DNA from: Porticoccaceae bacterium
Lineage (GTDB): Bacteria > Pseudomonadota > Gammaproteobacteria > Pseudomonadales > Porticoccaceae
NCBI GenBank assembly: GCA_018654575.1
Contig: JABILI010000087.1
Coordinates: 1 to 53,706, forward strand
Reading direction: 5' to 3'
DNA: 53,706 bases
Within the stretch, counting starts at the first letter, position 1. The number at the start of each line of letters is the position of its first letter. A model generated the notes under the pieces. That model was not told the origin of the DNA, searched no databases, and saw only the letters and a list, made by a program, of their open reading frames with translations. Positions 27,498 through 36,523 of the stretch are shown piece after piece. The position numbers and the translations under genes are program-made.

Positions 27498-27581
27498 TAT
27501 TAGCCCTTTAATAATCCTTACGGTCAGATTAGAGGTAACGGGCCATAAATGCTAAAAATAAATGCAAAACTGTGAACCAGA

Positions 27582-28931
27582 TTACACTAAGAGCCCTTGC
27601 TGAGTGCAATGCTCCAATGTTCTATCTAGTGCAACCGCTACTTTCCCAATCATCTCATCAATTTGTGCTTCGCTAATGATGAGTGGCGGACAAAAGCCTA
27701 GGCTCGAACCTGCTACCGCACGAATCAAGAGACCTTCATCTTGAGCCATTTTCTGCGCATAACCGCCCACAATACCACCGACAAAAGGTTCGCCGGTTTC
27801 TTTATTAGCAACCAACTCAATAGCACCCAGCAATCCACTGCCTCTGACTTCACCAACTAAAGGGTGGTCAGTAAATTCTGCGAGTCGCTTTTGCATGTAC
27901 TGGCCAGTCACCGCCGCTTTTTCGAAAACACTGTCACGTTGATAGATCTCCAAAACCTTTAAAGCAACCGCGCAGGCAACTGGGTGCCCAGAATAGGTAT
28001 AACCGTGACCAAAGGCCCCCGCGGTAGCGGTTTGCTCAATCATTGCATCATACATTTCTCGGCGAACCGCAGAAGCACTAATAGGCATATAGGCAGACGA
28101 AAGCTGTTTGGCAAAAGTCATCATATCGGGGGATTCGATACCCATGGTATTGCACCCAAAATCACTGCCTGTGCGACCAAACCCTGTGATGACTTCGTCA
28201 GCCCAAAACATAATGTTATAGCGGTTCAGCACCGCTTGGACTTTTTGATAGTAATCTGCCGGTGGCACAATAACGCCGCTGGCACCGGTAATTGGCTCAG
28301 CAATAAACGCAGCGATAGTGTCTGGCCCCTCGCGCACTATCATGGCTTCAAGATTACCAACAATACGATCAACAAATTCTGCCTCTGACTCGTCACCCTG
28401 CTTACCTCGATAATAATGCGGGTGGTCAGTTCTCAGAATTCCCAGAGCATCTACTGGCAAATCAAAATGATTTTGAGTTACCGGCAACCCCGTAAGGGAA
28501 GCTGCTGCGACCGTTACGCCATGGTATGATCGCTCACGCGATATAATTTTACGACATTCTGGTTTGCCAATGGCTTCATGGTAATAACGCAAAAGTTTGA
28601 TATGAGTGTCATTAGCGTCACTGCCAGAATTTCCAAATGACAAAACAGGATCCTTCATGGGGATCATTTCAGCTAATTTGTCAGCTAGATCAATAGCTAC
28701 CTGATGAGTCTTGCCCCCAAACATATGACTAAATGTGAGCTTACCCATTTGCTCAGAGGCAGTATCAATGACCTCTTGATTGCCATAACCCAAGGCGGTG
28801 CACCAGAGGCCCGCAAGGCCCTCAAGATATTTATTTCCTTGATTGTCCCAAACATAGCAACCCTTCCCACGCTCAACAGTAATCTGCTCGATTGCCTTGA
28901 AATTAGTGGTTGGGTAAATTAAGTGAGTCAT
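27582..28931 (-). CDS. class III (omega) aminotransferase
   Basis: The 449-residue PLP enzyme has class III landmarks: GLAGLWCTALGYGN, SFGNSGSDAND, SYHGVTVAAASLTG, WADEVITGFGRTG (Asp binds the pyridine nitrogen) and MTFAKQLSSAYMPISA with the Schiff-base Lys. It resembles putrescine- or omega-amino acid-pyruvate transaminases (SpuC-like). It lies 20 bp after a semialdehyde dehydrogenase gene, a pairing that converts an amine to a carboxylic acid via its aldehyde. Likely substrates are putrescine, GABA or beta-alanine; which of these cannot be decided here. Confidence 0.9.
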   Translation of the reverse strand: MTHLIYPTTNFKAIEQITVERGKGCYVWDNQGNKYLEGLAGLWCTALGYGNQEVIDTASEQMGKLTFSHMFGGKTHQVAIDLADKLAEMIPMKDPVLSFGNSGSDANDTHIKLLRYYHEAIGKPECRKIISRERSYHGVTVAAASLTGLPVTQNHFDLPVDALGILRTDHPHYYRGKQGDESEAEFVDRIVGNLEAMIVREGPDTIAAFIAEPITGASGVIVPPADYYQKVQAVLNRYNIMFWADEVITGFGRTGSDFGCNTMGIESPDMMTFAKQLSSAYMPISASAVRREMYDAMIEQTATAGAFGHGYTYSGHPVACAVALKVLEIYQRDSVFEKAAVTGQYMQKRLAEFTDHPLVGEVRGSGLLGAIELVANKETGEPFVGGIVGGYAQKMAQDEGLLIRAVAGSSLGFCPPLIISEAQIDEMIGKVAVALDRTLEHCTQQGLLV

Positions 28932-28951
28932 TTTTAATCCCTAATGCCTTA

Positions 28952-30415
28952 TTATTTATCAATACCGCCGACACACATGTATTTAATATCCATATAATCG
29001 TCCATCCCATACTTAGAACCTTCTCGCCCGCTACCGGATTCTTTAACCCCGCCAAAAGGTGCCATCTCATTTGAAATAATGCCTTCGTTAATGCCAACGA
29101 TGCCGTATTCAAGTTGCTCCGCAACACGGTAAACTCGACCCACATCTCTGGAATAAAAATAAGCTGCCAATCCAAATTCAGTGTCATTGGCCATTTCGAT
29201 CGCTTCATCTTCACTCTCAAAGGTAAAAATCGGCGCCACTGGGCCAAAAATTTCCTCCGAAAAAACCCGCATATCTCTAGATACATTGGCCAAAATGGTA
29301 GGTTCAACAAAATAACCGCCAAGGCTACTCATACCCCCACCCATCACCACCGTGGCGCCCTTTGCAACGGCGTCGTCAATAAACTCACAAACGCCAACAG
29401 CCGCTTTTTGGTCGATTAATGGACCAACGGTAACGCCTTCTTTGTCGCCATTGCCCAGAACCAATTGCTTGGCCGCCTCGGTGAATTTAGCGGTGAATTC
29501 TTCAACCACTGACGATTGCACCAAAATACGATTAGAGCAAACACAGGTTTGTCCCGCATTGCGGTACTTAGAAATCATTGCCCCCTGCACCGCGGAATCA
29601 ATATCGGCATCATCAAAAACAATAAACGGTGCATTGCCCCCTAACTCCATTGAAGTGCGCTTAACCGTGGCAGCACACTCAGCCATTAGCTGCTTACCCA
29701 CTGGTGTCGAACCAGTGAAGGTTACTTTGCGAACCAGCGGATTGCTGGTCATCTCAGCACCAATATCAGCAGTGCGACCAGTGAGGATGTTTACCAATCC
29801 TGCTGGGAACCCGGCTCGCTCAGCCAACACCATTAAGGCTAGCGCAGACAGAGGCGTCGCGTTCGCAGGCTTACACACCACTGCGCAACCAGCCGCTATG
29901 GCTGGTGCAATTTTTCGTGTCAGCATGGCATTGGGGAAATTCCAGGGTGTAATACAGGCGACCACGCCAACAGGTTGTTTTATGACCATGACTCGTTTGT
30001 CATTAGAAGGCTGTGGAATGATGTCGCCATAGACGCGTTTAGATTCCTCACTAAACCACTCGACATAGTTTGCGCCGTAAGCAATTTCTCCACGTGATTC
30101 TGCCAAAGGCTTACCCTGCTCTGCCGTAAGAAGCTGGGCTAAATCTTCCTGATTTTCCATAATCAGGTTAAACCAACGACGCAATAATGCTGCCCTTTCT
30201 TTAACCGTGGTTTTAGCCCAAGACTTCTGTGCAACAGAAGCAGCCTCAATCATACGTCTTGTTTCAGCCGTACCACATTTGCTCACTTTAGAAATGAGCT
30301 CTCCAGTGGCTGGATTTGACACGTCTAGGGTTTCATCACTATCTGCATCGACCCAATCACCATTAATAAAGGCCTGGGATACTATCAGGCTATCGTCTTG
30401 TAATTTAAGCGTCAT
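28952..30415 (-). CDS. gabD: NAD(P)-dependent succinate-semialdehyde dehydrogenase-like aldehyde dehydrogenase
   Basis: The enzyme of about 487 residues has aldehyde dehydrogenase motifs: ITPWNFPNAMLTRK, FTGSTPVGKQL, the catalytic Glu in MELGGNAPF and the nucleophilic Cys in GQTCVCSNRI. The sequence is of the GabD/succinate-semialdehyde branch, which makes succinate for the TCA cycle; glutarate semialdehyde is an alternative. The frame extends to a TTG at 30427, but ATG 30415-30413 has a weak GGAC upstream and fits family length, so it is preferred. It is cotranscribed with the class III transaminase gene that follows. Confidence 0.88.
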   Translation of the reverse strand: MTLKLQDDSLIVSQAFINGDWVDADSDETLDVSNPATGELISKVSKCGTAETRRMIEAASVAQKSWAKTTVKERAALLRRWFNLIMENQEDLAQLLTAEQGKPLAESRGEIAYGANYVEWFSEESKRVYGDIIPQPSNDKRVMVIKQPVGVVACITPWNFPNAMLTRKIAPAIAAGCAVVCKPANATPLSALALMVLAERAGFPAGLVNILTGRTADIGAEMTSNPLVRKVTFTGSTPVGKQLMAECAATVKRTSMELGGNAPFIVFDDADIDSAVQGAMISKYRNAGQTCVCSNRILVQSSVVEEFTAKFTEAAKQLVLGNGDKEGVTVGPLIDQKAAVGVCEFIDDAVAKGATVVMGGGMSSLGGYFVEPTILANVSRDMRVFSEEIFGPVAPIFTFESEDEAIEMANDTEFGLAAYFYSRDVGRVYRVAEQLEYGIVGINEGIISNEMAPFGGVKESGSGREGSKYGMDDYMDIKYMCVGGIDK

Positions 30416-30776
30416 TAGTTTGTCCAATTTTTGTTTGTATGAAGCATATGTGCTTGCTGCAATAAAAAGTAGAACCAGTTTATACCGAATTATTGTTCCA
30501 ACCTAGGCTTGCTGGAAAGGTAGTACACCCAGGGGCTATTGCCTTAACGATATTATTTCTAATCACTAAAAATATCCATCTTAAAAAATTGAAGGTTACT
30601 TTTACTGTTAACACTACTATTTGTCTCAATATATGGCTGTAAATTGCAAAGCCTACATAATATAGACGGCAACCATAGTGAGTCGCTATACCCCTGTGTA
30701 GGTAGAACGGCACAGGGTAACTGTAGGCTATCAGACGTCATTAAAAACCTGTAATCTTCATGCTTAAATAACGACT
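30416..30776. promoter_or_regulatory. 361-bp divergent intergenic region
   Basis: This stretch lies between gabD (leftward) and the DUF2459 gene (rightward) and should hold the gabD promoter. The right part contains the small lipoprotein-like frame annotated separately. No convincing operator, hairpin or RNA gene was seen. Confidence 0.4.
30605..30754 (+). other. candidate small lipoprotein frame, apparently frameshifted at its start
   Basis: From a CTG at 30605 an open frame of 49 codons reads a hydrophobic stretch LTLLFVSIYGC, a lipobox-like end, and then a polar tail with a Cys pair (YPCVGRTAQGNC). No ATG, GTG or TTG is in frame, and a TGA stands at 30590-30592. Removing one T from the run at 30600-30603 would join it to TTG 30589 and give MKVTLLLTLLFVSIYGC, an ideal lipoprotein signal. 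It may therefore be a disrupted gene, a sequencing error or a non-AUG start. It ends 22 bp before the DUF2459 gene. Low confidence. Confidence 0.3.
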
Positions 30777-31346
30777 ATGACTGCAACTATGCCTGATCCT
30801 CTTCTGTACTTTACAAACAATGGCTTACACACCCATTTGATTTTGCCAAGTCAAAGGTTGAAGACCTTAGTGCCTCAGCTATCAAAGTACTTTTTGGACG
30901 AACCGTGGTTGCAGCTTGGCTGGGGCGACTTTGGTTACTATGGGTCTGCAAAGCAGACTAAGCTATTGGGTTTTCGGGCGCTGTTTATGCCGACTAAGGC
31001 AATCATAGGCGTGCGCAGCATCAGAGACCTCACCAATGATTTTCCCCAGCGGACGCGTATATATGCTATCCCTTTACCCAAGGCAGCCATGGACGCTACC
31101 TTACTATTTATTAGTCGGTATTTTCAGTTTGATGAATCAGATGATTTGACTGTCGTTCGCAAAAAAGCAAATGGAGAGCTATTTTTTAGCGCTAATGGCA
31201 CCTATAGTATTTTAAATACCTGTAATAACTGGACAGCCTATGCGCTTAGAGAAGCTGGCTTGAAAATATCACCAAAATGGACAATAGGCCCTGATCAAGT
31301 AGAACGAAATGTCAGAAAAAATGGTTATTTGCGGACTCAAAAATAA
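30777..31346 (+). CDS. DUF2459 family protein
   Basis: The 189-residue protein has the DUF2459 pattern: NNGLHTHLILPSQ, LGWGDFGYYG and YSILNTCNNWTAYALREAG with its Cys-Asn-Asn-Trp motif, reminiscent of an NlpC/P60-like Cys-His arrangement. Family members usually have an N-terminal membrane anchor, which is missing here; the candidate lipoprotein frame just upstream could relate to that. ATG 30777 has no strong ribosome binding site and ATG 30789 is an alternative. Function is unknown. It converges on the desaturase gene with 27 bp between. Confidence 0.8.
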   Translation: MTATMPDPLLYFTNNGLHTHLILPSQRLKTLVPQLSKYFLDEPWLQLGWGDFGYYGSAKQTKLLGFRALFMPTKAIIGVRSIRDLTNDFPQRTRIYAIPLPKAAMDATLLFISRYFQFDESDDLTVVRKKANGELFFSANGTYSILNTCNNWTAYALREAGLKISPKWTIGPDQVERNVRKNGYLRTQK

Positions 31347-31373
31347 GCTTTTTTAAATACAGAGCTATACAGG

Positions 31374-32303
31374 TTACGCATCCATCGCTTTTATCGATTT
31401 CAGCCCTCGCCAAGTCAAACGATACACCGGGGCCTTCATCGCATCCATCGTGTCGGCAATGTCATGAAATAGACGACGATACCGGTAAAACGGAACCCTT
31501 GGAAAAAGGTGATGGATAGAGTGGTAGTTTTGGTAGCCCCACAGTACCGTTGCTACTGTAGAGAAAGGCCTGGGGATCACTATTGTAGATGTATCGGCGT
31601 ACCGTCCAGTGACGTCATGAGGTCTATGAACGATATACGCAAAAAGATAGACTAAGGCTATCGTGCCTAGTAATCCCGCAACCACAAATAGCGCGAGGAC
31701 TCGCCACCAACCTGCTATTAATTCAGGATCGCCTGACTGCCAGAGTACGAAAAATGGCAGGACCCTCAAGGCAATGATAAAAACAATCTCAATCACAAAC
31801 GTTGCCTTCACCGCCCGCGAGGCCTTAGGCCAATGAAGACGAGAATATAGTTGATATTGGATCGCTATAGCTTTCCATGCAGATTGGAGCATACCTAAAG
31901 GGGAGCTAACGATATTCGCAGAATAGCCGTCAGGGTCTTTTTCAGCATGATTTGTCATTGCATGATGCGTGAGATGTTCAATGCGGTGGGCTGTCAGAGG
32001 AATTGCTAGGATGGTACCGGCAAGATACCCTAACCCATCGTTTAGCCCTTTCATTGACTTGTTATTGCCGTTGATACTGCCATGCACAGACTCGTGTAAT
32101 ACCGTATAGGCAGCATAGGTGAGCGCTACCATTACTGGAATAGCCAGCCACAGTGTAAACCCAGAAAACATCACCAAGTAAGGAAGTGACCAATAACAGG
32201 CGAATGTCGCCAGGCAAATTAACACTGTGGGCCACGCCACGCCACAGTAATAACTCTTGGCCTTTTGACTAGCAATTTTATTCAACGCTACAATATCGGT
32301 CAT
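31374..32303 (-). CDS. membrane fatty-acid desaturase
   Basis: The product of 309 residues has the three histidine boxes of the membrane desaturase/hydroxylase superfamily: HESVHG, HRIEHLTHH and HSIHHLFP, which bind a di-iron centre, within four to six membrane spans. It inserts a double bond or hydroxyl into an acyl or carotenoid-like chain using oxygen; the substrate is not evident. The frame extends to a TTG at 32363, but ATG 32303-32301 (start MTDIVALNKI) has GGATAAAAGG upstream and is preferred. It is divergent from the transaminase gene at 32592. Confidence 0.87.
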   Translation of the reverse strand: MTDIVALNKIASQKAKSYYCGVAWPTVLICLATFACYWSLPYLVMFSGFTLWLAIPVMVALTYAAYTVLHESVHGSINGNNKSMKGLNDGLGYLAGTILAIPLTAHRIEHLTHHAMTNHAEKDPDGYSANIVSSPLGMLQSAWKAIAIQYQLYSRLHWPKASRAVKATFVIEIVFIIALRVLPFFVLWQSGDPELIAGWWRVLALFVVAGLLGTIALVYLFAYIVHRPHDVTGRYADTSTIVIPRPFSTVATVLWGYQNYHSIHHLFPRVPFYRYRRLFHDIADTMDAMKAPVYRLTWRGLKSIKAMDA

Positions 32304-32535
32304 GCCTTTTATCCGCTCTGTTAGCCCAGTAGTTAAAATAGTCTTACAAAAAGTGAATAACAAAAATATCGCTTTACCTTCCGACTCTATTTCAACTTAA
32401 GGCAAAATTATAGTTCAGAATTGATTCCTTAGGTGAGTCAAATAACGTCAACATAGGGCTCATTTACAGTCAATTTAAAGTTCTTTTGCCATCAAAAATC
32501 CATGCGTGATCCTCCCTGAAGGGGGTATAAGGATT

Positions 32536-32579
32536 GTTGGGCTTAAGTCGTTATCCTTAGCGGTATAACGTCACCCAAC
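32536..32579 (+). promoter_or_regulatory. long imperfect hairpin in the 5' leader of the second transaminase gene
   Basis: Outer arms GTTGGG (32536-32541) and CCCAAC (32574-32579) enclose inner arms CGTTAT (32549-32554) and ATAACG (32565-32570), with an internal loop of 7 and 3 bases. The structure ends 12 bases before the ATG, close to the weak ribosome binding site AGG. It could be a structured leader or nested protein-binding dyads. Confidence 0.4.
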
Positions 32580-32591
32580 TGCAGGTTTACC

Positions 32592-34001
32592 ATGAATATA
32601 GATGACAAAACGTATTTTGAGCGGTTTGATACAACAACGATTAACCGTCAAGACAAAGAGCATTTTCTACATCCGTTCCAAGTGTTTGATGTGTTTTCTG
32701 AGGAAGGCGCTCTGCCCATTGCGGCAGCGCGAGATGCCTATATTTATGATAGCGATGGCCGTAAATATTTAGATGCTGTTGGCGGGTTATGGTGCACTAA
32801 TATAGGATTGGGCCGCGAAGAAATGGCCGATGCCATTGCCGATCAAGTCCGCCAGATGGCCTACGCCAGCCCCTTTGTTGATATGACTAATATTCCTGCA
32901 GCGCAATTGAGTGCTAAGTTGGCCGAGTTAGCCCCAGGCGATCTAAATCACGTTGCGCTTTCATGTGGTGGTTCAACCGCTATTGATACTGCCTATCGCT
33001 TGATCCATTTTTATCAGAACTGCCGCGGCAAACATGATAAAAAGCATATTATTTCGCGTGTCAATTCTTATCATGGGACAACCTATGCATCTATGTCCAT
33101 TGGCGGAAAACCGGGTGATCATCCCCCTGAATTTGACTATATTCAGGACACTATTCACCACATTTCTTGCCCTAATTTTTATCGCGCAGACGAAGGCATC
33201 AGCGAAGCTGACTTTCTCGCTGCTAAACTTGATGAGCTTGAAGCTAAAATAAAAGAAGTTGGGCCGGATAAGGTTGCCGCGTTTTTTGCCGAACCGGTTT
33301 TTGGTGCCGGAGGCGTGATCATTCCACCTAAAGGTTATCACCGCGGAACATGGGAAATTTGCCAGAAATATGATGTGCTCTATGTTTCAGACGAAGTTGT
33401 AACCGCCTTTGGTCGACTTGGCCATTGGTTTGCGTCCAAAGAGGTTTTTGATTTCCAGCCTGATATTATCTGCTCAGCGAAGGGTCTTACCTCAGGATAT
33501 CAACCACTGGGAGCAACCATTTATTCAAGCAGTATCCATAACGTAATCAGCGAACCAGGTCACGGTCGATGCTTTACCCATGGCTATACCTACTCAGGCC
33601 ACCCCGTTGCCTGTGCCGCCGCCCTGAAAAATATAGAAATAATCGAACGAGAAGAGCTATTGAAGCATGTTCGAGACATCGAACCCTATTTTCAACAGCG
33701 TCTTAAAACGCTGAGTGACCTGCAGATTGTCGGGGATGTACGAGGTATTGGTTTAATGGCGTGTGTAGAGTTTGTTAAAAACAAGGATAACAAAGAGCTG
33801 TTCTCTGAAGAACTAGATATTGGCAAATGGGTGTCTAACCAGGCGGATAGCCGGGGGTTAATCGTCCGTCCGATTATTAATTTGAATGTAATGTCACCGC
33901 CACTAATTATTAATCGTGAACAAGTCGATTTTATCGTTGATATCCTGCGTGATAGCATAGTCGCCTGTTTGGAAGATCTTCGTCTAGAAGGACATCTTTA
34001 A
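32592..34001 (+). CDS. class III aminotransferase (second copy type)
   Basis: The 469-residue PLP enzyme shares the class III fold: AVGGLWCTNIG, LSCGGSTAIDTA, SYHGTTYASMS, VSDEVVTAFGRLG and CSAKGLTSGYQPLGA with the Schiff-base Lys. It differs from the copy at 27.6 kb in its longer N-terminus (FLHPFQVF) and in having GGSTAID where the other has GNSGSDA, so substrates probably differ. It is related to omega-amino acid or taurine/beta-alanine-pyruvate transaminases. It is transcribed alone, followed by the hslV promoter. Confidence 0.9.
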   Translation: MNIDDKTYFERFDTTTINRQDKEHFLHPFQVFDVFSEEGALPIAAARDAYIYDSDGRKYLDAVGGLWCTNIGLGREEMADAIADQVRQMAYASPFVDMTNIPAAQLSAKLAELAPGDLNHVALSCGGSTAIDTAYRLIHFYQNCRGKHDKKHIISRVNSYHGTTYASMSIGGKPGDHPPEFDYIQDTIHHISCPNFYRADEGISEADFLAAKLDELEAKIKEVGPDKVAAFFAEPVFGAGGVIIPPKGYHRGTWEICQKYDVLYVSDEVVTAFGRLGHWFASKEVFDFQPDIICSAKGLTSGYQPLGATIYSSSIHNVISEPGHGRCFTHGYTYSGHPVACAAALKNIEIIEREELLKHVRDIEPYFQQRLKTLSDLQIVGDVRGIGLMACVEFVKNKDNKELFSEELDIGKWVSNQADSRGLIVRPIINLNVMSPPLIINREQVDFIVDILRDSIVACLEDLRLEGHL

Positions 34002-34022
34002 TGCTGTAGACTTTTTTAAGGT

Positions 34023-34055
34023 CGCCCATTGATATTTTAGACGCAGGCCCCATCT
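34023..34055 (+). promoter_or_regulatory. sigma-32 (heat shock) type promoter for hslVU
   Basis: CGCCCATTGAT (from 34023) resembles the sigma-32 -35 element, and CCCCATCT at 34048-34055 matches its -10 element CCCCATnT almost exactly, with 14 bases between TTGAT and CCCCAT. It sits about 30 bp before hslV, an operon known to be heat-shock regulated in gammaproteobacteria. Confidence 0.72.
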
Positions 34056-34084
34056 GATAGGTTAACCATCAAAGGAGTTTAGCT

Positions 34085-34630
34085 TTGGAACAGTATCGTG
34101 GAACAACCATCCTCTCTGTGAGGCGCAACGGAAAAGTCGTGATCGGCGGTGATGGTCAAGTTAGTCTAGGCAACACCATAATGAAAGGCAATGCGCGTAA
34201 AGTACGGCGCCTGCATAATGATCAAGTCATTGCTGGCTTTGCCGGCGGTACTGCTGATGCATTCACTCTATTTGAGCGATTTGAAGCCAAATTAGATCAA
34301 CATCAAGGTAATTTGACTCGCGCTGCCGTAGAACTTGCCAAAGATTGGCGCACCGATCGCATGCTACGCAAATTAGAAGCTCTTTTAGCCGTCGCAGACA
34401 GCGAGGCATCACTCATCATCACCGGCAATGGCGACGTCATTCAACCGGAAGATGATCTTATTGCTATCGGCTCGGGTGGACCATTTGCTCAATCCGCTGC
34501 TCGCGCTCTGCTAGATAATACCGAATTAGACGCAAGAACGATTGTTGAGCAAGGCTTAAAAATCGCTGGTGACATTTGCATCTACACAAACCACAACAGA
34601 ACTATTGAAGAGTTAGACTCTAAGGTTTAA
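34085..34630 (+). CDS. hslV: HslV, proteolytic subunit of the HslUV protease
   Basis: The 181-residue product is the proteasome-beta-like threonine peptidase that forms a double hexamer with HslU. The catalytic Thr is at position 7 in the annotated frame ([16 protein letters not shown]), so an N-terminal extension of six residues must be removed; many relatives start directly with MTTI. Landmarks [19 protein letters not shown] and [15 protein letters not shown] are intact. The start is TTG, supported by a strong AAAGGAG at 34071-34077 seven bases upstream and by the lack of any in-frame ATG before the active site. It lies 12 bp before hslU and behind a heat-shock promoter. Confidence 0.96.
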   Translation: MEQYRGTTILSVRRNGKVVIGGDGQVSLGNTIMKGNARKVRRLHNDQVIAGFAGGTADAFTLFERFEAKLDQHQGNLTRAAVELAKDWRTDRMLRKLEALLAVADSEASLIITGNGDVIQPEDDLIAIGSGGPFAQSAARALLDNTELDARTIVEQGLKIAGDICIYTNHNRTIEELDSKV

Positions 34631-34642
34631 TTAGGATTTATT

Positions 34643-35971
34643 ATGTCTCAAATGACTCCCCGTGAAATTGTACATGAGCTCAATCGTCATATTATTGGTC
34701 AGGATAATGCAAAACGAGCCGTCGCCATAGCTCTACGTAATCGTTGGCGTCGATCGCAACTTGATGACGAGATGCGCAACGAAGTTACGCCAAAAAATAT
34801 CCTTATGATTGGCCCCACCGGAGTCGGAAAAACAGAAATTGCTCGTCGTCTAGCTCGGCTTGCACATGCACCTTTTGTTAAGGTCGAAGCTACTAAATTT
34901 ACTGAGGTTGGGTATGTAGGAAAGGACGTCGAATCAATTATCAGGGATCTGGTTGAAACCTCGGTTAAACAATGTCGTGAAAGCGAGATGGCTAAAGTAG
35001 AACAGCGTGCTATGGATGCCGCTGAAGAAAGAGTGCTGGATGCCCTGCTCCCACCAGCAAGAGACTCAGAAGGCAAGGAAGAAACCGGCTCTACTACACG
35101 CCAGGTATTCCGTAAAAAACTACGTGAGGGTGCTTTGGATGATAAGGAAATTGAGATTGAGATAAGTCAGGCCCCCGTTGGCGTTGAAATTATGGCACCT
35201 CCCGGTATGGAAGAAATGACATCCCAGTTACAGAACATGTTCAGCTCTATGGGCAAGGGAAAAACTGCTAGCCGTAAGATCACTGTGGCCGATGCGTTAA
35301 AGCACCTGAAAGAAGAAGAAGCAGCAAAATTAATCAATGAAGAAGATATAAAAACAATCGCTGTCGAGGCTGCCGAACAAAATGGCATCGTATTTCTTGA
35401 TGAAATCGACAAGGTCTGCCGTCGCGGTGAAACTACGGGAGCCGATGTGTCGCGTGAAGGCGTTCAAAGGGATCTGCTGCCATTAATTGAAGGTTGTACA
35501 GTATCGACCAAATTCGGAATGATTAAGACTGACCATATCTTGTTTATTGCCTCGGGCGCCTTTCATCTTTCTAAGCCATCGGATCTTATTCCAGAGCTCC
35601 AAGGTCGCTTGCCCATTCGAGTTGAACTTAACGCTCTCAAAATAAGAGATCTTGAGCGTATTTTAACCGAACCCAAGGCGTCGCTAACAAAGCAATATGT
35701 CGAACTGATGTCAACTGAAGGACTCTCTATTAAGTTCGCCAAAGAAGGCATCAAGCGGATTGCTGAAATCGCTTTTGAGGTTAACGAAGGTACCGAAAAT
35801 ATTGGTGCAAGACGTTTACACACAATTTTAGAACGATTACTTGAGGAAATTTCTTTCGACGCCTCAGACCTAGGCGCAAAAGGTGAGTCAATCACAATCG
35901 ATAGTGCATTTGTTGAGAAGCATCTGGGTGAACTTGCCAGTGACGAAGATTTAACCCGCTTCATTTTGTAA
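34643..35971 (+). CDS. hslU: HslU, ATPase subunit of the HslUV protease
   Basis: The 442-residue AAA+ unfoldase has Walker [10 protein letters not shown], Walker B VFLDEID, the GYVGKDVE pore loop and the C-terminal sensor region ending in DEDLTRFIL, whose tail inserts into HslV. The intermediate domain lies between about residues 110 and 240. HslU unfolds substrates and feeds them into HslV. It is coexpressed with hslV and is of normal length. Confidence 0.97.
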   Translation: MSQMTPREIVHELNRHIIGQDNAKRAVAIALRNRWRRSQLDDEMRNEVTPKNILMIGPTGVGKTEIARRLARLAHAPFVKVEATKFTEVGYVGKDVESIIRDLVETSVKQCRESEMAKVEQRAMDAAEERVLDALLPPARDSEGKEETGSTTRQVFRKKLREGALDDKEIEIEISQAPVGVEIMAPPGMEEMTSQLQNMFSSMGKGKTASRKITVADALKHLKEEEAAKLINEEDIKTIAVEAAEQNGIVFLDEIDKVCRRGETTGADVSREGVQRDLLPLIEGCTVSTKFGMIKTDHILFIASGAFHLSKPSDLIPELQGRLPIRVELNALKIRDLERILTEPKASLTKQYVELMSTEGLSIKFAKEGIKRIAEIAFEVNEGTENIGARRLHTILERLLEEISFDASDLGAKGESITIDSAFVEKHLGELASDEDLTRFIL

Positions 35972-36000
35972 TCAAATGAAGTCATAGAGAGTACTTAGCC

Positions 36001-36381
36001 ATGCCAACGCCAACCCGAGTTCAGGTGACCGAGGCCAAAGATGCTATCAAATTGGAGTATGGATCTGATGGCCAACATAAGCTCCCCGCTGAATACCTGA
36101 GAGTCTTCTCCCCAAGTGCTGAGGTTCGTGGCCACGGAAGAGGCCAAGAGGTTTTGCAGTTTGGAAAGCTCAATGTACTCATCCAATCCATAGAAAAGGC
36201 TGGCAACTATGCCATTCAAATTACCTTTGACGACGGCCACGATTCGGGAATCTTCTCTTGGGATTACCTTTTTGAGTTGGGTGAACACTATACTGATAAC
36301 TGGATTGGCTATCTCGGCCGCCTCCATGAGGCGGGTGAGTCTCGTGACCCAGAAACTCAAGTCGTACGATTCTCCAGTTAG
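36001..36381 (+). CDS. DUF971 protein (gamma-butyrobetaine hydroxylase-like N-terminal domain)
   Basis: The 126-residue protein is a stand-alone DUF971 domain: LPAEYLRVFSPSAEVRGHG near residue 25 and DGHDSGIFSWDYL near residue 80. This domain also occurs at the N-terminus of gamma-butyrobetaine hydroxylase and in iron-sulfur carrier (ApbC/Mrp) contexts. Its position between hslU and ubiE is conserved in Pseudomonas-like bacteria. The biochemical role is not established. Confidence 0.9.
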   Translation: MPTPTRVQVTEAKDAIKLEYGSDGQHKLPAEYLRVFSPSAEVRGHGRGQEVLQFGKLNVLIQSIEKAGNYAIQITFDDGHDSGIFSWDYLFELGEHYTDNWIGYLGRLHEAGESRDPETQVVRFSS

Positions 36382-36523
36382 AGCCCATGACCCTCAGCGG
36401 CTTATTGGGCAGACCCAACTATTACCGACGACAGGCATCTCACTTATTTTATAACCTGCCGAATACCCAAACACCGCAACTAAAGCTACAATACTCGCCC
36501 AGCAAATTTAGACTCTAAATGTC

